NCBI RefSeq assembly: GCF_000002235.5
Contig: NW_022145611.1
Span: forward strand, 21,861,298 to 21,925,297
Direction: 5' to 3'
Source of the DNA: Strongylocentrotus purpuratus
Lineage: Eukaryota > Echinodermata > Echinoidea > Camarodonta > Strongylocentrotidae
DNA length: 64,000 nt
The notes beneath the pieces are model-generated. The model had not been told where the DNA came from. It ran no database searches and saw only the letters and a program-made list of their open reading frames with translations. Numbering within the stretch: position 1 is the stretch's first letter; the number at the start of each line of letters is the position of its first letter. Of this stretch, positions 44,049-58,395 are shown one piece after another. Both the position numbers and the translations under genes were made by a program.

Positions 44049-46264
44049 TTCTATTTAACAGTTGAATCTTTGTCAACATTAAAGTGTGATTTCTGGAGCG
44101 CGACTAAGTGCATTCGGCACAATCTGGCCTTCCAACAAAAAACGCCAAATTGTTGGACGGGTTGTCTGAGACTCTGAGCAAAGTCTGACACATTCCTCTA
44201 TTCCCGCTTATTATTTTGCGACACGTTCTGCTTACTTAATTAGGTTAGGATATATAGAATTAGTTTAATTGATGGCGGATCGCTTCTTGTATGGTGACGC
44301 CATTTTAAGACATGAAACTTTGTATATGGGTAGGTAAAGCGAAATGAAAGGACACATATTTCTGCCTAGCTATCACGCATAGTGATATATTTTTATCATG
44401 AATCAGTAAAGTAAGACTAGACATTCACATTAATAACAATTTAAGTAAAATGGGGGGTGTGGTCGTCTGTAGATGTGTGTGCGCGTGTGTTTAGGTTCAG
44501 AGACATGCCATATTAACATTTCTATTATGTGTTATAATTATGTATGTGTGCATGAGATGAATTAGGACAGACAAGAGTATAAAAGAATAATTTCAAATTT
44601 CATGAGAGAAATAGGGGAAGGAAAAGGAATGGATTTCAGATAAAACATAGTGAAAACCACATTTGTAATTCACTAAAGTTCAAGTCAAAAGGAGATGAAC
44701 ATTGGAATTAATTAATTTAATATTTAACCAAACCGAGAACTTTTACAAAGTTATTTGAGAAATGTTTATTTTAGTGCTAAGATATTTAATATCAGTTAGC
44801 TTAAAAGTGAAATCTGCATTAACATAACTGATTTCATGACTACCCCTATTTTTTGTCCCTTTATTCGCCTACATATATATAGTACCCTCCTTGGACTATG
44901 CAATTCAACTCCATTTTGCGTGTTGAACGAAAGAATATTTAGAAATACATTTGAAATGGGTCTAAACATAGATCCTGTAGCTTTATAATCAAGTACAATA
45001 ATTCTACCCTTTAAAACACGTGTCTTTGCTAGATTAGAATTAAATCCCTGGTCCGAGATAAATACCAACTACATTACATAGAGCATCCCCTTCCATAACG
45101 TGATCATGAAACAACCAATCAGCATCACGTCAAGAGAATTGGACCGGGTAAGATATCATCCATTATCGATAACATCCAAACACCCCAAATATATGCGCCA
45201 TGTTCCGATTATGTTTTACCTTCCACAAGCTTCACACCCAAGGGGCATGACTAGCCTTTCACATTTCACATCTGGCCGACTTTCCTTCCACAGGAATATT
45301 CAAAATTTCACACTTCTTATGAAAAAAAATTCCACCCTCTTTCTTCTCTAAGGAAAACGCGGGATATCATTCATAATCGATAACATTGTACACCTAAAGC
45401 AAAACCTTTCCGTGAACCCTTTGGTCGCTGTCTGTCAGATGATTTCTTTGCCGATGATTAAACTAACTTTTCGCGCCTTTTACGATCGAATTGTTACTCC
45501 CCAAAGCACCAATCGAAACACTTAGGATTCGTGTGTCCAAAATGGAGAGGGTATACCATAAGCAACATGCGAATGTTCTTTCTGAACCTGACCCCTGAGC
45601 TTTGAGCGTACTGCCTTGGGAAACATTGTACCCTGAAAATCAAACATTTCGTGATGAGAAATGATTCGAATGATCAAAGTGTTGTGAAGTTTTGTAAGTG
45701 TAGCGAATCGGAAATATAATTCATAGTTGATTACAGAGCATTTTGTAACGTTACTTAGAATGTATTTTTTGACGGCGAATGGTTGAGCCTCGGGGGAATT
45801 AGGTTGCCCAAACATTGAATCCTTAACCGAATTCGTTTTCTTAGTAAAATCGAATTGTAAACAGGAACATTGTAAAACAATTTACTTGAGAAAGCTCGCT
45901 GGGTCTGTATCGACCTACTATCGTCTGGATTTCTTGAACATGATCCTCTTACAGATCTCCTTCGAGGGAGAGAACAGATCACCTGACAGTTTTAACTATC
46001 ACGTGCACGCATGACACTCCCCGGATAGAGAAACTATTTATTTCTCGTTGTTTCCGAAATATGGGGTTTACTTAGCCTGGTGATCGATCGCTGGCTGCCG
46101 AATTGTAAGGTTTTTGATACAAAATCTCTTCCTTTCTCTTACTTGTATTAACAAATAAAAATTATGTCAGGAAGCTTGTCCCTTTACTTTACCACTCGTT
46201 TCGTGTTTTGTATAAACTATTGTATCACCGTGCTTATTTTCTTTCTTCATCCATTGCCCCCACA

Positions 46265-46301
<37 letters not shown>

Positions 46302-48807
46302 TTCTTCCTTTCTTTGATTATCACCATACTCACTCGTTTCATCATCTTTCCATATTATTCTTATACATCACCTGATAGTGCTTAACATTAGTTCACGTAC
46401 AAATCTAAATTATTTTTCTGTTTGATACTTAAAAGTAGATGATATAACATGAGCGAGTGATTAGTACAAAGAGGAAAAAAGAGTGGAGACCTAAGTTTCT
46501 ATGTATGTTGTAATAACCATATTTCTAACACTAAACATAACATGAATAAGAAAAGGAATAAATGTAATAAAATGTTGATATAAAAGAAATGAATAGATGA
46601 ACTGGAAAAGAAGAGAAAAGAAACGGAGCAGGAGACAAAGCGGAGCAGTGTGTTTCATTATGATGAAACGAAGCCAGTTGCATTGATAGCGGACATTTTT
46701 TGATCCATTTTCATGATTAGCCCGATGGTTGATTAACCACTCCCCGGCTATTAAACAGATTTTAAACTGTAACATGTTTACATTTCATATTTCCGCAATC
46801 GCGTCGTCGTATATTACGAAGTCATTAAGCATCAATCGCTAGGAGACGAATTCGTGATCGCTTGATGATTACGATCGTCAATGAAACTGTCAAAGATCCA
46901 TGCCTAAAACATCAGCTGTATAGCAATGTAAACTTTCTCAAAGCATAATTTCTAGTCATTAGTTGAGTCTGATATCATTTTAATAAGCTATATTTTAGAA
47001 TCCATCAAATCGTGATAGTTGTCAAAGAATTTGTTTTTTAATTTCAAACAAAAGTGTTTGGTTTTCTGTCAGATAAATGGCAAATTGATAATAAATTAAG
47101 TATTAAAACAACAACAAACAAACATATTCACAAACTTACATATTTCCCTAGCCTACCCATAACATGAACTCACATGTTTTGGCAGTACATCTTTGATATT
47201 TCCATAAAGTATACATTCTTTTGGTGAAGTAACCACCAAGCGGTCTAATTATATTCCTCCTCCTCTACTTTTAAAACTTATTATTGTTTTGTTTACGATG
47301 GAGTTGGTGTTTTAAGATATTTTTATCGTAATAATTGTATAGACAGTTGCAATCTACAATAAAACTTTGCAATTTTGTGTGTTCTGCCATTCGGTCCAAT
47401 AATACTAAAGAAATAACCACTGAATTGAGTTGAACTTTAGGCATGAGGCTCTTCCTTTCCCTCCTGTTTGATTTTGTGTATGTCCATTATCTCATGTCCT
47501 GATAATGCCGTTCCCCATATCCAATGCCATCAGCTGTGAGATAATAAATACATCTTTCGATCTGGGTTTCAATAAATTGCATCCGGCATTGATATATCAT
47601 GAGCAGGTTTACATGACGGTTTTACCTAACGAAGACTTCGTGACGATAATCAATGATAATGAATGGTCTGTTTAAAAGAATGTGATAGGTGTGATGGAAT
47701 AGACACCGCTAGTTTGTAGGTAGATGGGACCTCAGGGAGATATCAAATAAAGTCCCTATCTTGTTATTAAAGTTATTAGGACCGTTCCTCTTGTAGATAT
47801 ATATGCTGTAACCATTCTCGCATTCACACTGCAACCGTTAAACCTCGGTTCCGTTCACATGTGCTACAATGTTCATCCATTTACACTATACTTTTTTTCT
47901 TTCAACCGCGGCGCCTTTTTATTCACGCATTTTATTTTGATGTCTAACAGACATGACTTTCACCAAGTGCTACATCCTATTTTCATAATATAATTTCATA
48001 ATCGCGACATTTTTCACAAAGTGGTATCAGTGTCCACGTATACTCATCGCATAAAAGGAACGGCTACATTTCGCACTTACATTTCAAAAGTCGCAGAGTA
48101 GGTATCCATGCATTCACCTTCGAACCACGGACGCGTTCAGCAAAGCTCCCGCTTTCACACTGAAGAGACCTTTCACGTGAAAAAACGCAGCTTATGTGAA
48201 TAAGCCTCAAGTTCAAATGCAATGTTTCCCGGGACAACTCTAAAAATTTAGAAACGTCATCAATATTTGAAAAATATCTGGAAAATATCGAGAACAGTCT
48301 CCCTTAAAGGAACAGTAATGTTGAGTTCTTGTTTAAGACCGCAAATGCCTTCAAAGTGCATGGTTATTGCTCTAATTCTTATTTATGACATTTCTAGTGC
48401 CCTTTAGGACCTAAAATGGCTGTGAAGGTAATTTCATACATTAAGTGATGCGCTTTCTCGAACTTCGTAGGGAGGGGGGGGGGGCAGTAGTCGAACAGCA
48501 TTTTTTTAATAATTGCGAGGCAGTCACCATTGATCACCGATATTTATCTTTCAGGGTTGTCGACCACCGTTTCTTAACTTAATATTACGCTTATGTTGTG
48601 TAAAACAAAATATTCAATGTTCCCATGTAATATAAGTTTTTACAATAAATACAAATACAATATATATTTTCAAAATCATTATTTTAAGCCTAGGATGCAT
48701 TTCATTTAATATGCACCTGCCATCTTGGCCTCATGTAAAAACCACGCATAATGATAAATCCAGCATCCGCCCCTGCACCCCCCTCCTTCTCCATACACTC
48801 ACATACC

Positions 48808-48842
<35 letters not shown>

Positions 48843-49571
48843 CTCTCTTTCTCTCTCTTTCTCTCTCTCTCCCCCTCTCTCTCTCTCACTCTCTCTCTTT
48901 CTCTCTTCTCACGCCCCTCACGCCCCATCACGCCCCCTCACGCCCTCTCTCCCTCATGCCCCTGCACCCCCTCTCTCTCTATTTCTTTTGTTATAATTCT
49001 CCTTCTTACCCCCATCACCCTGTGTCTCATCCCTTTCAGCTCTTTGTAATACATTCTACCCCATTCCCCCTCTTCAAAGTTTCAACATCTAACACTACGC
49101 ACACTTCCCTTGCATTTTAAACTTTTAACTTTCCTTTTCCTCGCCTCTCGTTCGTCTTCGAACATGCGCCCATACCCCTTAAGAGTTCCTCTGCATCTCG
49201 CTGTCAAGATTGCAGAATTGACCTAGATTCTAACCATGCCATTAACACCTCGCTCTCTCTTGTCTCTGGATTTCATTAAACTTTCATTCAAGTGAGAAGT
49301 CTGCTGTCATTCCTTGCATTTCATGCATCAATATTCAACTGACGCGCTAATCGTACCCAATCATTGTTTTTCGTTGGGTATCTATTATGTTTGTTTGTTC
49401 ATATTGGCTTCTTTTGTCGTCCTTTTGGCTACGATTTATCATTCAGGAAAATCTAAGTTTTGTTTACTTTTCTTTTTCTACAATAATTATAATCGTAGTC
49501 ATAGCACATAAAGATGACCCTCGATTCTTACTTTCGGTTTAACTCACCTGTTGAATAAAGGGTATTTACGT
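40150..49571. other. Long non-coding stretch
   Basis: 9.4 kb without a supportable gene. Microsatellites: GA 42176-42305, CT 43990-44055, CT 46262-46300, CT 48808-48910 followed by CTCACGCCC repeats, and a G run near 48474. The segments 42480-42780 and 46690-46920 are less repetitive and might be regulatory, but nothing proves it. Confidence 0.5.
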
Positions 49572-50606
49572 ATAGAGTAGGTGTAGGGAATTGGAGACCG
49601 TAGGGAATCGTAGACCACCAAGCTTGAACCCATCACTGTCTGTCCGTGTTGGCTCAAATATTGCTATAGCGCCATATGTGGCCTTTAACAACACTAATGC
49701 ATATATCAAATTCATTACGAAGACTACCATGCGTTTTTTCTCCGAGAAAATTGGCAAAATTGACCAAGATACGCAATTTTTATCGTAAAATTTTGCTCCA
49801 TTTTCACTTAATGTTGTGGTGTATGCAGATGTTTAGGGGTGGCTCTTAAAAATTAGTTTTAAAATGAAGTTTATGAAGTTTGCCAACCATCACAGAAAAC
49901 TTATATCCATTGAGTGTTGTGAATGGATGCTGCAATGCACATTATGAATGGTGTCTGATCAGAAATGTGTGTAGGCAATGGGGGACACCAGGTCCAAGAT
50001 GGGGGCCTACTTTCCCCAGTTGTTCATTTCATGTTGAAAGGCACTATCATGAAACATATTTGGTTATTCGTGTCACTCATTTTAATTTGAATGCATTTTA
50101 TTTTAAAAAGTTGTTTCTATGCTGTGAGTTTGATCAATGTTAAAGTCACATTGCCAAAACATTATTCTGAAAGTATTCAAACATAATTTAAAGCACCTTT
50201 ATTACTGTAAACAAAAAACTACAGAAATATTTTGGGCCACCTTGTTTTAAAATCGTTTCAAAATTACAGTAAGTTCATTGGCTGCATGTATCTCTTTCAA
50301 AAAGTGTTTGACCTAACTATAACAAACCCATTTTCATTCAAATTGTATTTAAAATGTCTTGATTTGTAACTGTCCCTTATTACCTACATTGTGTACACAT
50401 ATAGGTGATGAGAGACCTTTGGTGATGATGTCATTTATCATTGTTATCTTATTAATCAGTTACATCATGACCCCAATTTTGTTACCAAATAAAGAGAAGA
50501 AGTTGCTGAAGAGAATACAAAACTTTCTGTATGTGTAACATTTTTCATGTTTGTGTAAATTATGCAAATGTGCTTAAGGGTCTCCAATCCCCCACACCTA
50601 CCCTAT
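49572..50606. mobile_element. 1.0-kb non-autonomous DNA transposon with 28-bp inverted repeats
   Basis: The left end ATAGAGTAGGTGTAGGG..ATTGGAGACC and the inverted right end match at 25 of 28 positions. The interior is unique and AT-rich with no ORF over 90 codons. I could not identify a target duplication. Superfamily unknown. Confidence 0.72.
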
Positions 50607-52749
50607 GTGCGTGGTTAATATTACAACATAAAATTTAAAGAGATGTTCAAGCTCTAGTTTTCTCCTCCGTATTTTGTCTTCTTAGAGATGGCATAAATGT
50701 TTGTTTTACATGTCCAACCCCCCCCCCCCTTATACGTGTTCCTCACACATAGTCACACATAAAAATTGGCAAATTATCTACCATTCGGATTAATATAATT
50801 CTTTCGAATACAACAAAATACAATATCAACGCTTATTATTCAATGATACATACTACTATTATATTTTTCCTTTGAAAGCATTATCTCATTTCAAATAATC
50901 CTATCTCGCAGCTTTTTTTCCAAAAGCGATGAGTTTTGAAACCTTACGATCATCGAATAAATACGTCTTAATACAAACCATTCGCCAGAAGGTTTCATCT
51001 GTAAAAGGCGTCACTCTCCCAACTAGACAATCATCTGTAGATTCCCATGTGTAAGATTCTCAAAGTGAATCTCTATTGTTCTTTCTATCCTCTCGTGTCC
51101 GATTAGGTTGATGACCGAACGTGTTCCGGTGATGTTCGAGTATCTCCTCATCTAAGACTTGAGTAGGAATCACTAAGGTGTCCTCTGGATGACATGGGAT
51201 GGTACGGGACGATATCAAGATTGATGGGCAAAATTATCGACATTTTTATTGTACACACGGGCGTCGGTGGAATATTTTGCATTAACGGGCGAACACAATT
51301 TGCCGAAACTTTCGTCAGCAAGAAAACAGAGTTGCTATTAAGTAAAGAAATGTTCCAAAAAACAGAACAATAGAGGAAAATGAATTCTCGATTTATTGTT
51401 TTGACAATTTACCAGCTATTGATAGATTACATGAGTAAAGCAGAGTAAAGCAGAGTGCATGCACAACATGACAAGTATAACAAGAGATTGAAGAAAGATG
51501 AATTAATTAGAATTGTCGAAAATTCAGGAGAAAGAGTAAAGCAACATACAAACACAAAGAAAAGGTAACACAAATCAATAATAAAAATGCCTTGTTATAA
51601 AGTAATCATTCATCATCTGGGTATACACGAATACAAAAGTATTTTGCATTGAATACATCACCCTGAAGATATTCAGACGTACTAAACTCGATTACTACTC
51701 TGAAATCGACTCCCATAACGGAAATATGATTCCCTCGATCTTTATTCAAACATGACAAATGAGAAAAAGTCTGAAGTTTGTAAACTTCTCATTTTCTTAG
51801 TTTTACCTTTGATCGCATCGGAAATTCATCTGGAAAGTCATATTTTGAGTTGTTTTTCTCCTTTGATGACATAGGCTTACCTTGGTATGGGATCAATTCA
51901 GATGGGTTCCGCCCACAAAGCAATTTGTATGTAGATGGAAGGCTTTTAGAAGAAGATTTGTTACGCGAGGTTACCTGGCGGCTATTCTGTCTCTCCCTTG
52001 TTTCCTCTGTAGGGAGGGATTTCACTTCATCCTACCTTTTGAATGTCTTCTATGTAAAACATCAATTGTGTATCTTTTGAAACCCACTCTTGGCCGCTTG
52101 GGATTTTAAAAGTGAATTGATGTTTGGTTCCATACCAAAAGCTTTCTTCTACATCAGGGTAAACAATAATCTAATAAAAATAAGATAAGATAGAAAATGA
52201 ATGTAATGTTTATTTAGAGAAAAGTTAGAGAGAAGGAATTGAGTGTAAGGAAGATCAATAGAGATAAAATAAAGAGAGCAAGGAAATAAATTGAGAGGCT
52301 ATTAAAATCTGTATCGTTTTGAAATCTAATGGCGCTTGGAAAGTGACCCAAAGGAGTTATTAAAGAAATCGATGTAACACCAATCTTGATTTATGCATTG
52401 ATAAATAGGTTAGGAGAGTACTCGAGAAGGCCAGCAAGGGCAAAAGGCAGCACTGGTTGAAAAGGGAAAGAGGGAATGAGAAAATATAGCAAATAGATAT
52501 AGACAGTGAAAGGACGAGAGAGAGAGAGCGAGAGAGAGACAGAGATAGAGGCAATGAAGACAGACAGAGGAAGGGGGGGGGGGAGAGAGGGGGAGAGGGG
52601 TGGGGGAAGGGGAAGGGGGAGTCTCTACAAATTTGGACATCAAATAGATTATCAAGGGTTTACCTTATAGTCTCACATTGTATCAAGTTCACAATCGCTT
52701 TTCCGCTCAGTCAAAATGCAGTACTCCCTCCCCCCCCCTCTCTCTCTCT

Positions 52750-52790
<41 letters not shown>

Positions 52791-53372
52791 CTTTCTTTCT
52801 TTCTTTCTTTCTTCTTCGTCACCCTCTTCCCTCTATCTCTTCCTCTTTCTGTTTTTTCCCTCTTCTTTCTTCTACCTTTTTTGTCTTTCTTTCTTTTATC
52901 TTCCTCTCTCCTTCTCTCTTATCATTTCTCTGCCTTCCCCGTTTTCTCTGTATATTAGAACTCGAATATTCCTTTTCATACGTCCTATCTGTCTTTCCTC
53001 TTATCTTCCACGCTTACCAGTGAGGTTGGTTGCAACTTGAAGGAGCCAAGATACATATCTGAGCTAAAGGGTCTCCAATCTATTTTCAGATGCACATTTG
53101 TACTTGCAAATTTTCGAAAAGACGACACACTGAATAATGGATAGGAACATTAGAGTGTATGAGATATCGGCTGGAGAAAGTTTAACGCAGTACATGTATA
53201 TATTAAAGGACAAACAGCCTTAAGATGGAAGATAAGTACACGTTAAAAAGGCGAACTCATAATAACATAAGAGATGACTTGTACAAGAAGGCAATATGGG
53301 ATATCAGTGCAGAAAGGCAATAGTTTAAGTACAATGTATGTACATTGAAGTACAGCACATCTTTATGAGAGA

Positions 53373-53404
<32 letters not shown>

Positions 53405-56400
53405 AGGAGAAGAAGAAAAGAAAGATGGACACTTAAATCTATGCAAGTAGTGCGCATAAAATGAATTTCAAATGGAAGGTTACCTGGAAAAGAGATGATG
53501 GCCGAATAAAAGCAGCTCAAGAAGATGCCGTTAATGATAGAGAATGAGCATTTTACAAATTGGGTCAATAGAGGGCTGCTTCTGTTGAGCTTATATTTCA
53601 GTCCCCCATACATTCTCGTGTCTAATGGAAGCTAATTTTTTAAAAAAGTCACATTTCGAGAATCTGTCGCTGATAATCATTTAAATTAGCAGAACAGAGC
53701 CAAAGCTAAACGGAAGCTTTGAATTTTCACAGCTTCGAACAACTTGGAGAAAAATTGTATATATCACATAGTGCATCGACAAATATAAGGAGTCTAAACT
53801 TTCACCTATTGGTAAGTATGAGCTTGACTTCCAAACACCTTTTACAGTTTACAAATCTATATTAATATTTCCATTTAGATATTTTTTTAAATTTTACATG
53901 CGCCTCTCCAACATGCATTAATAGAAAATTAAACATTCAAGCGGCATCGGCAAGTACAAGTAGCCATGCATAATCAAATTTGAGAAATGCAAGTTTGAGA
54001 TAAGGAGACCACGTGCGAATGGATCTAGATGGCAAGAAATATAGGCAAATGGAGAAAGGGCAAAGAGCAGAGAAATTGGTGTATTGTTTACCGATTCTTT
54101 ATATATATTCCGCTAGTTTTCCATGCAATGCGCCCGCATCCGAATAAGAAATTGCCTTTCTGTGAAAGAAATAAAACTCGTATATCTGGAATGGGGTACA
54201 GATGGGGAGGATTGAATCCATGTCTCCGTACCTATAGCAACGTGATTGACAAGAGTTTGTCTTTTGCTTTCACCGACGATTCGGTTAAGGTGCGAAGATC
54301 CTCCGGGCCAACCTGTGAGGACAGTGATAGTTACTGTTTGGTTTCGCGTATCAAAGATAGAGACAAGAGCGAATGGATTTTTTAAAATTATTTTTTAAAT
54401 TTTATTTTAAAGAACAATTTTTTTTAATTCCTTTTTCCAATATTGAGATGCTTCATTTGATTTGAAGGCAGCTTATTCTGGACGACATAATTTACAAACG
54501 TTGCAAATTATGATTACATTATGCAAAAGTAAATACGATGAATATACAACTGAACAATACATGTCTTATTCATCTACAGAATTGGTATTGCTTTGTTACA
54601 CTTGTAGATGAAAGGAATAAACAAGTATTGGTTTCTATTATGCTTTTGTATTATTGCTACATACGGACTGCCACTCAATACTATAATCTGATTTTTGCCA
54701 TCAGCCTCCAGCATACGAACAGAGAGTATAATAGTTATACTCTAGAGAAAATGGAGGGATGTATAGTCCGAGGGGATATTAAAGTAGAATAAACAACATA
54801 CCACTTCTCCTGTACTTCACACAAATAGCAGGAAAAGAGTATGGAACAAGTAACATGAATCTCTTTGACCAGTGCCTCGTTGACGACAGGTAAATGCAAA
54901 TGAGTTGTTGAAGCACCGGACGTTCACCCGTCTCCTGGCGGCCAAGATACAGAGAGAAGAAGGGAAAAAAAGACAGAAAAACACAGGTGTTGTATTCGTG
55001 ATGTTTTAATTAAAGCTTTTAACGGGACCGAATATATAAATGAGGCTCCTAGTAGCTGACCATCGGAGATAACACAACTAAAATAGATATTGAACCAAAT
55101 GAAAGATAAGGAGCGCAAATTTCTGTTAATGGGACCATACGGGTTTTTCTTTTTCATATCCTATACATCAGAGATATATCAATTGTATTACCCAAGGTCT
55201 TTGACATTCATTTAGACCCCCTGCCCCCCCCAAAAAAAAAAAAACTTTGCAAACTTTCGGTTATTACACAGATCGATTTTTGTTTCTCTTTCTCTCTCTC
55301 TGTCTCACCCTCTTTTTTGTTTTACTTCGAATTTTTATTCCACTCCCTCTATGTCAATTAACTCTCTCCCTTGCTCTCTCTCTCTCTCTCTTCCATAATT
55401 CTGTCAGCATTGTACTACTTCCAATTACATTGTTAAGCCTTTAATTCCATTTTCATCCTCTTCTGGCAGAGTAATCTTTGTTTTTGCCATTTAGAATTTA
55501 TGCTAATAATAATTGTGTAATTATCGTCTGCGTAAAATTATACGAGTATACGAGTAAAGGTCTGTTGCCTCTCAGTAGACGATATGACCTTTAACCTCTC
55601 ATGCATTTTCTTTTCTTGCCGTTTTCCTTGTTCCTCATTTTCCTACCTTGTATTATCTTTGTGTCTAACGTCAGAACGTGTACCTTTTTACTCTTTTCCA
55701 TTCTTTCTTTCTTTTTTCCCCTTATTTCCATCAATAACTGACCTTTTTTCTATCCTTTTTCTCTACGTCCTTTTTTTTCTATATGATCGATGGTCTCTTG
55801 AGAATCTTAGAGCGCACCGGCCAAGGCCCCTAGTTGCTTTCGTGTCCTCGCGGCCTCAAAAAATTATACACCTGTACCGCATCATTTACATGTGAGGCAG
55901 GTGAGGTACGTACGAGAGCAGGGTGCAGGAGAGTTGACATGAAACCATGCCAAGAAAACTTCATCGTCTCTATATACGTCTTGGCCCGCGAGTAAAGTTT
56001 TGTAAGAAGATGCATGAAGGGGAGGGTAGATCACGCCTTGATGTATCTCACGCTCTTCATTTTCTGCGATTTGTTTGTTGGATAAAGTTGAGAAGATCAG
56101 GGGAGATGGATTCATTCAGCTGTTATTTCACGAAGAATCGAGTTGTCAGCCGGATGCAGTATTTGTGAGATTAGTGCGAGGTGAGTTTCAATCATGACCC
56201 TGTGTGAGAAAAAAAACACGTTAAAATAGTTATGTAAATTTATACTTTTTGAGTTTACCTTTTACAGGCTTTCCGCCCATAAAGTGATGCATGCGTTTAT
56301 TCAGTTTATTAATCATCTTTTTATTTTACAGGAGAGAAAACCTAAATATTTCTGGCAATCTGGAGATACTTCTACTCTGCACATTCATAGTTTTTATTCT

Positions 56401-56418
56401 TTTATGTAGTAATTAAGC

Positions 56419-56569
56419 GCTGTATAAACCCATATTATTGTCATTATTATTATCATTATTATTATTATCTTTATTATTAGCAGTAGTATAAGTATTGTTA
56501 TTATTATTATCATTGTCATTATCATTATTATTGTTATCATTATTATTATTATTATTATTATTGTTATTG

Positions 56570-56603
<34 letters not shown>

Positions 56604-56700
56604 CATTAGCATTATGAGCATTACTATTATTATTTTTACTATTATCCTTTGTTAAATTATTAAGATTACTATTTTTCGTATTATTTTTCTTCTTATTTTA
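56419..56700. repeat. ATT/ATC trinucleotide microsatellite
   Basis: About 280 bp of imperfect TTA repeats with TCA interruptions. Confidence 0.93.
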
Positions 56701-58154
56701 TGTATTCATTTTCATGTGACATTCAATGTGATAATTAGATTGGCTAAATTTATGAATACATCGGAGAAAGAAGTGTTCTCTCTTAAAATGTCTTGTGTCA
56801 TATTTAAAGGTGTATTCTCTCCTCCTTAAAATATTCACTTTGTTTGATATCAAGTCCTACCGCCTACCATTTTGGATAATGAATGCACACACTGGTACTG
56901 TGTACGCCCACCTTCATAACAAAGTAAAATTCGTTTGTATAAAAACTCCCCAAACAAGAAGACCCCTGGCGAAATAAATCTTCCCATCATACATTGTCAA
57001 AACCAAATTGTCCTCTCACGTGACATCCGTTTCTCACTTCACCATCCATTAGACGTATTGCCATGCGTTCCTTTGGGGATAACACGGCTAGTTGAAGCTA
57101 TACATTACTGCACCATTACATCAACCGACTGGCAGACGTTTCTATATAGACCCTCGTAATCACGCTTCATTAACCGTGCTTATTGACGGAATCAATCATG
57201 ATTGATAATCCTCAACGGAAATCAGAGTTTATTTTGAGTTTTATTGATCATCAAGCAATAATTAAAATCTAGAGATTATGGCAGCACTCGATATCATAAA
57301 CAGGTGGTCTTCATAAAATAAGGAATCTCATCCCGTCGTCCACGCACGTATAGAAAATAACCATCGCTAATTTCTAACAACGAGAAAATCGTAGTTTAAC
57401 TAAATATTCAAAGCTGCAGAAAGTTTGGAGCGGGTGCTGGAAGTGCATTTTGATATTATTCATGCTGGATAAATATTTATAGAGAAAAATAGAAAGCACA
57501 CCAATTATTTCAGTGTGACCTATGTCTCTCTATCTTTAAAACTTATTTAAAATTAGTATCATAGAATGACACTTAGAGATAAATTCATGTTTATATCCAG
57601 CAACTGTCAGTGTGATATTAATTAATTAGTCCATCATTGCGAAAATATGTTTATGTTTTAATATTTCAACAGATGTATATAGTGAGTCATTTTTACATCT
57701 TAGAGTGTTCTTCAAGGGTCGACTTTCATATCATACATTATTCTTTGATATTAACATGGTTTGATATTTCACAACATAGTTAATGCATCGGAGGCCATTT
57801 GGGGTTGGAATGGGACCTATGAGTCTTCGTTCAGGATCTTTCTATTTAATAAATAATAGACGAAATATTCTATAAAACTGCCGATTGGACTTCACACAAA
57901 ACCTTGTACAAATGATAAAATGAAGAAACATAATTTATGTCTGATCATTACTATAAAGAAAAGTTCTTGGTCATTAGTGCTAGAAACAGAGGGAGAAGTG
58001 AGAACTTGAAGAAGAAAAAAAGCTACAAAATGTAAAGGGGGAGCAAAATAAATTAAAAGTTGTAAAAAAGATGCAAATAAAGAATGTCGGATAGTTAGAG
58101 CGAGTGAGGAAAAAAGAAGAGTAACAGAAAGAGACATGGCATACAGGGAGAATA

Positions 58155-58199
<45 letters not shown>

Positions 58200-58315
58200 A
58201 AGGGAGGGAATGAGAGAGAGAGGTGTTGAAAACGAGAGAGGGAGGTAAGAAAGAAAAGAGATAGGAAGGGTAAGGGAAGAGAAATGGGAACTGTTTTGAG
58301 AAAAATAGAGAAACT

Positions 58316-58347
<32 letters not shown>

Positions 58348-58395
58348 ATGAGAGAGAGAAAGAGAGAGAGAGAGAGAGTGAGCGAGCGAGAGACA
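58155..58395. repeat. GA microsatellite cluster
   Basis: Two pure (GA)n blocks (about 58157-58198 and 58318-58378) joined by GA-rich sequence. Confidence 0.92.

Noticed and set aside
51060-51230. Minus-strand open stretch of about 57 codons ending RKNNRDSL
   Set aside because: No start, splice signals or recognisable family; length is within chance for this composition.
54029-54385. 118-codon frame on the plus strand
   Set aside because: No domain, signal or neighbour supports it; likely chance.
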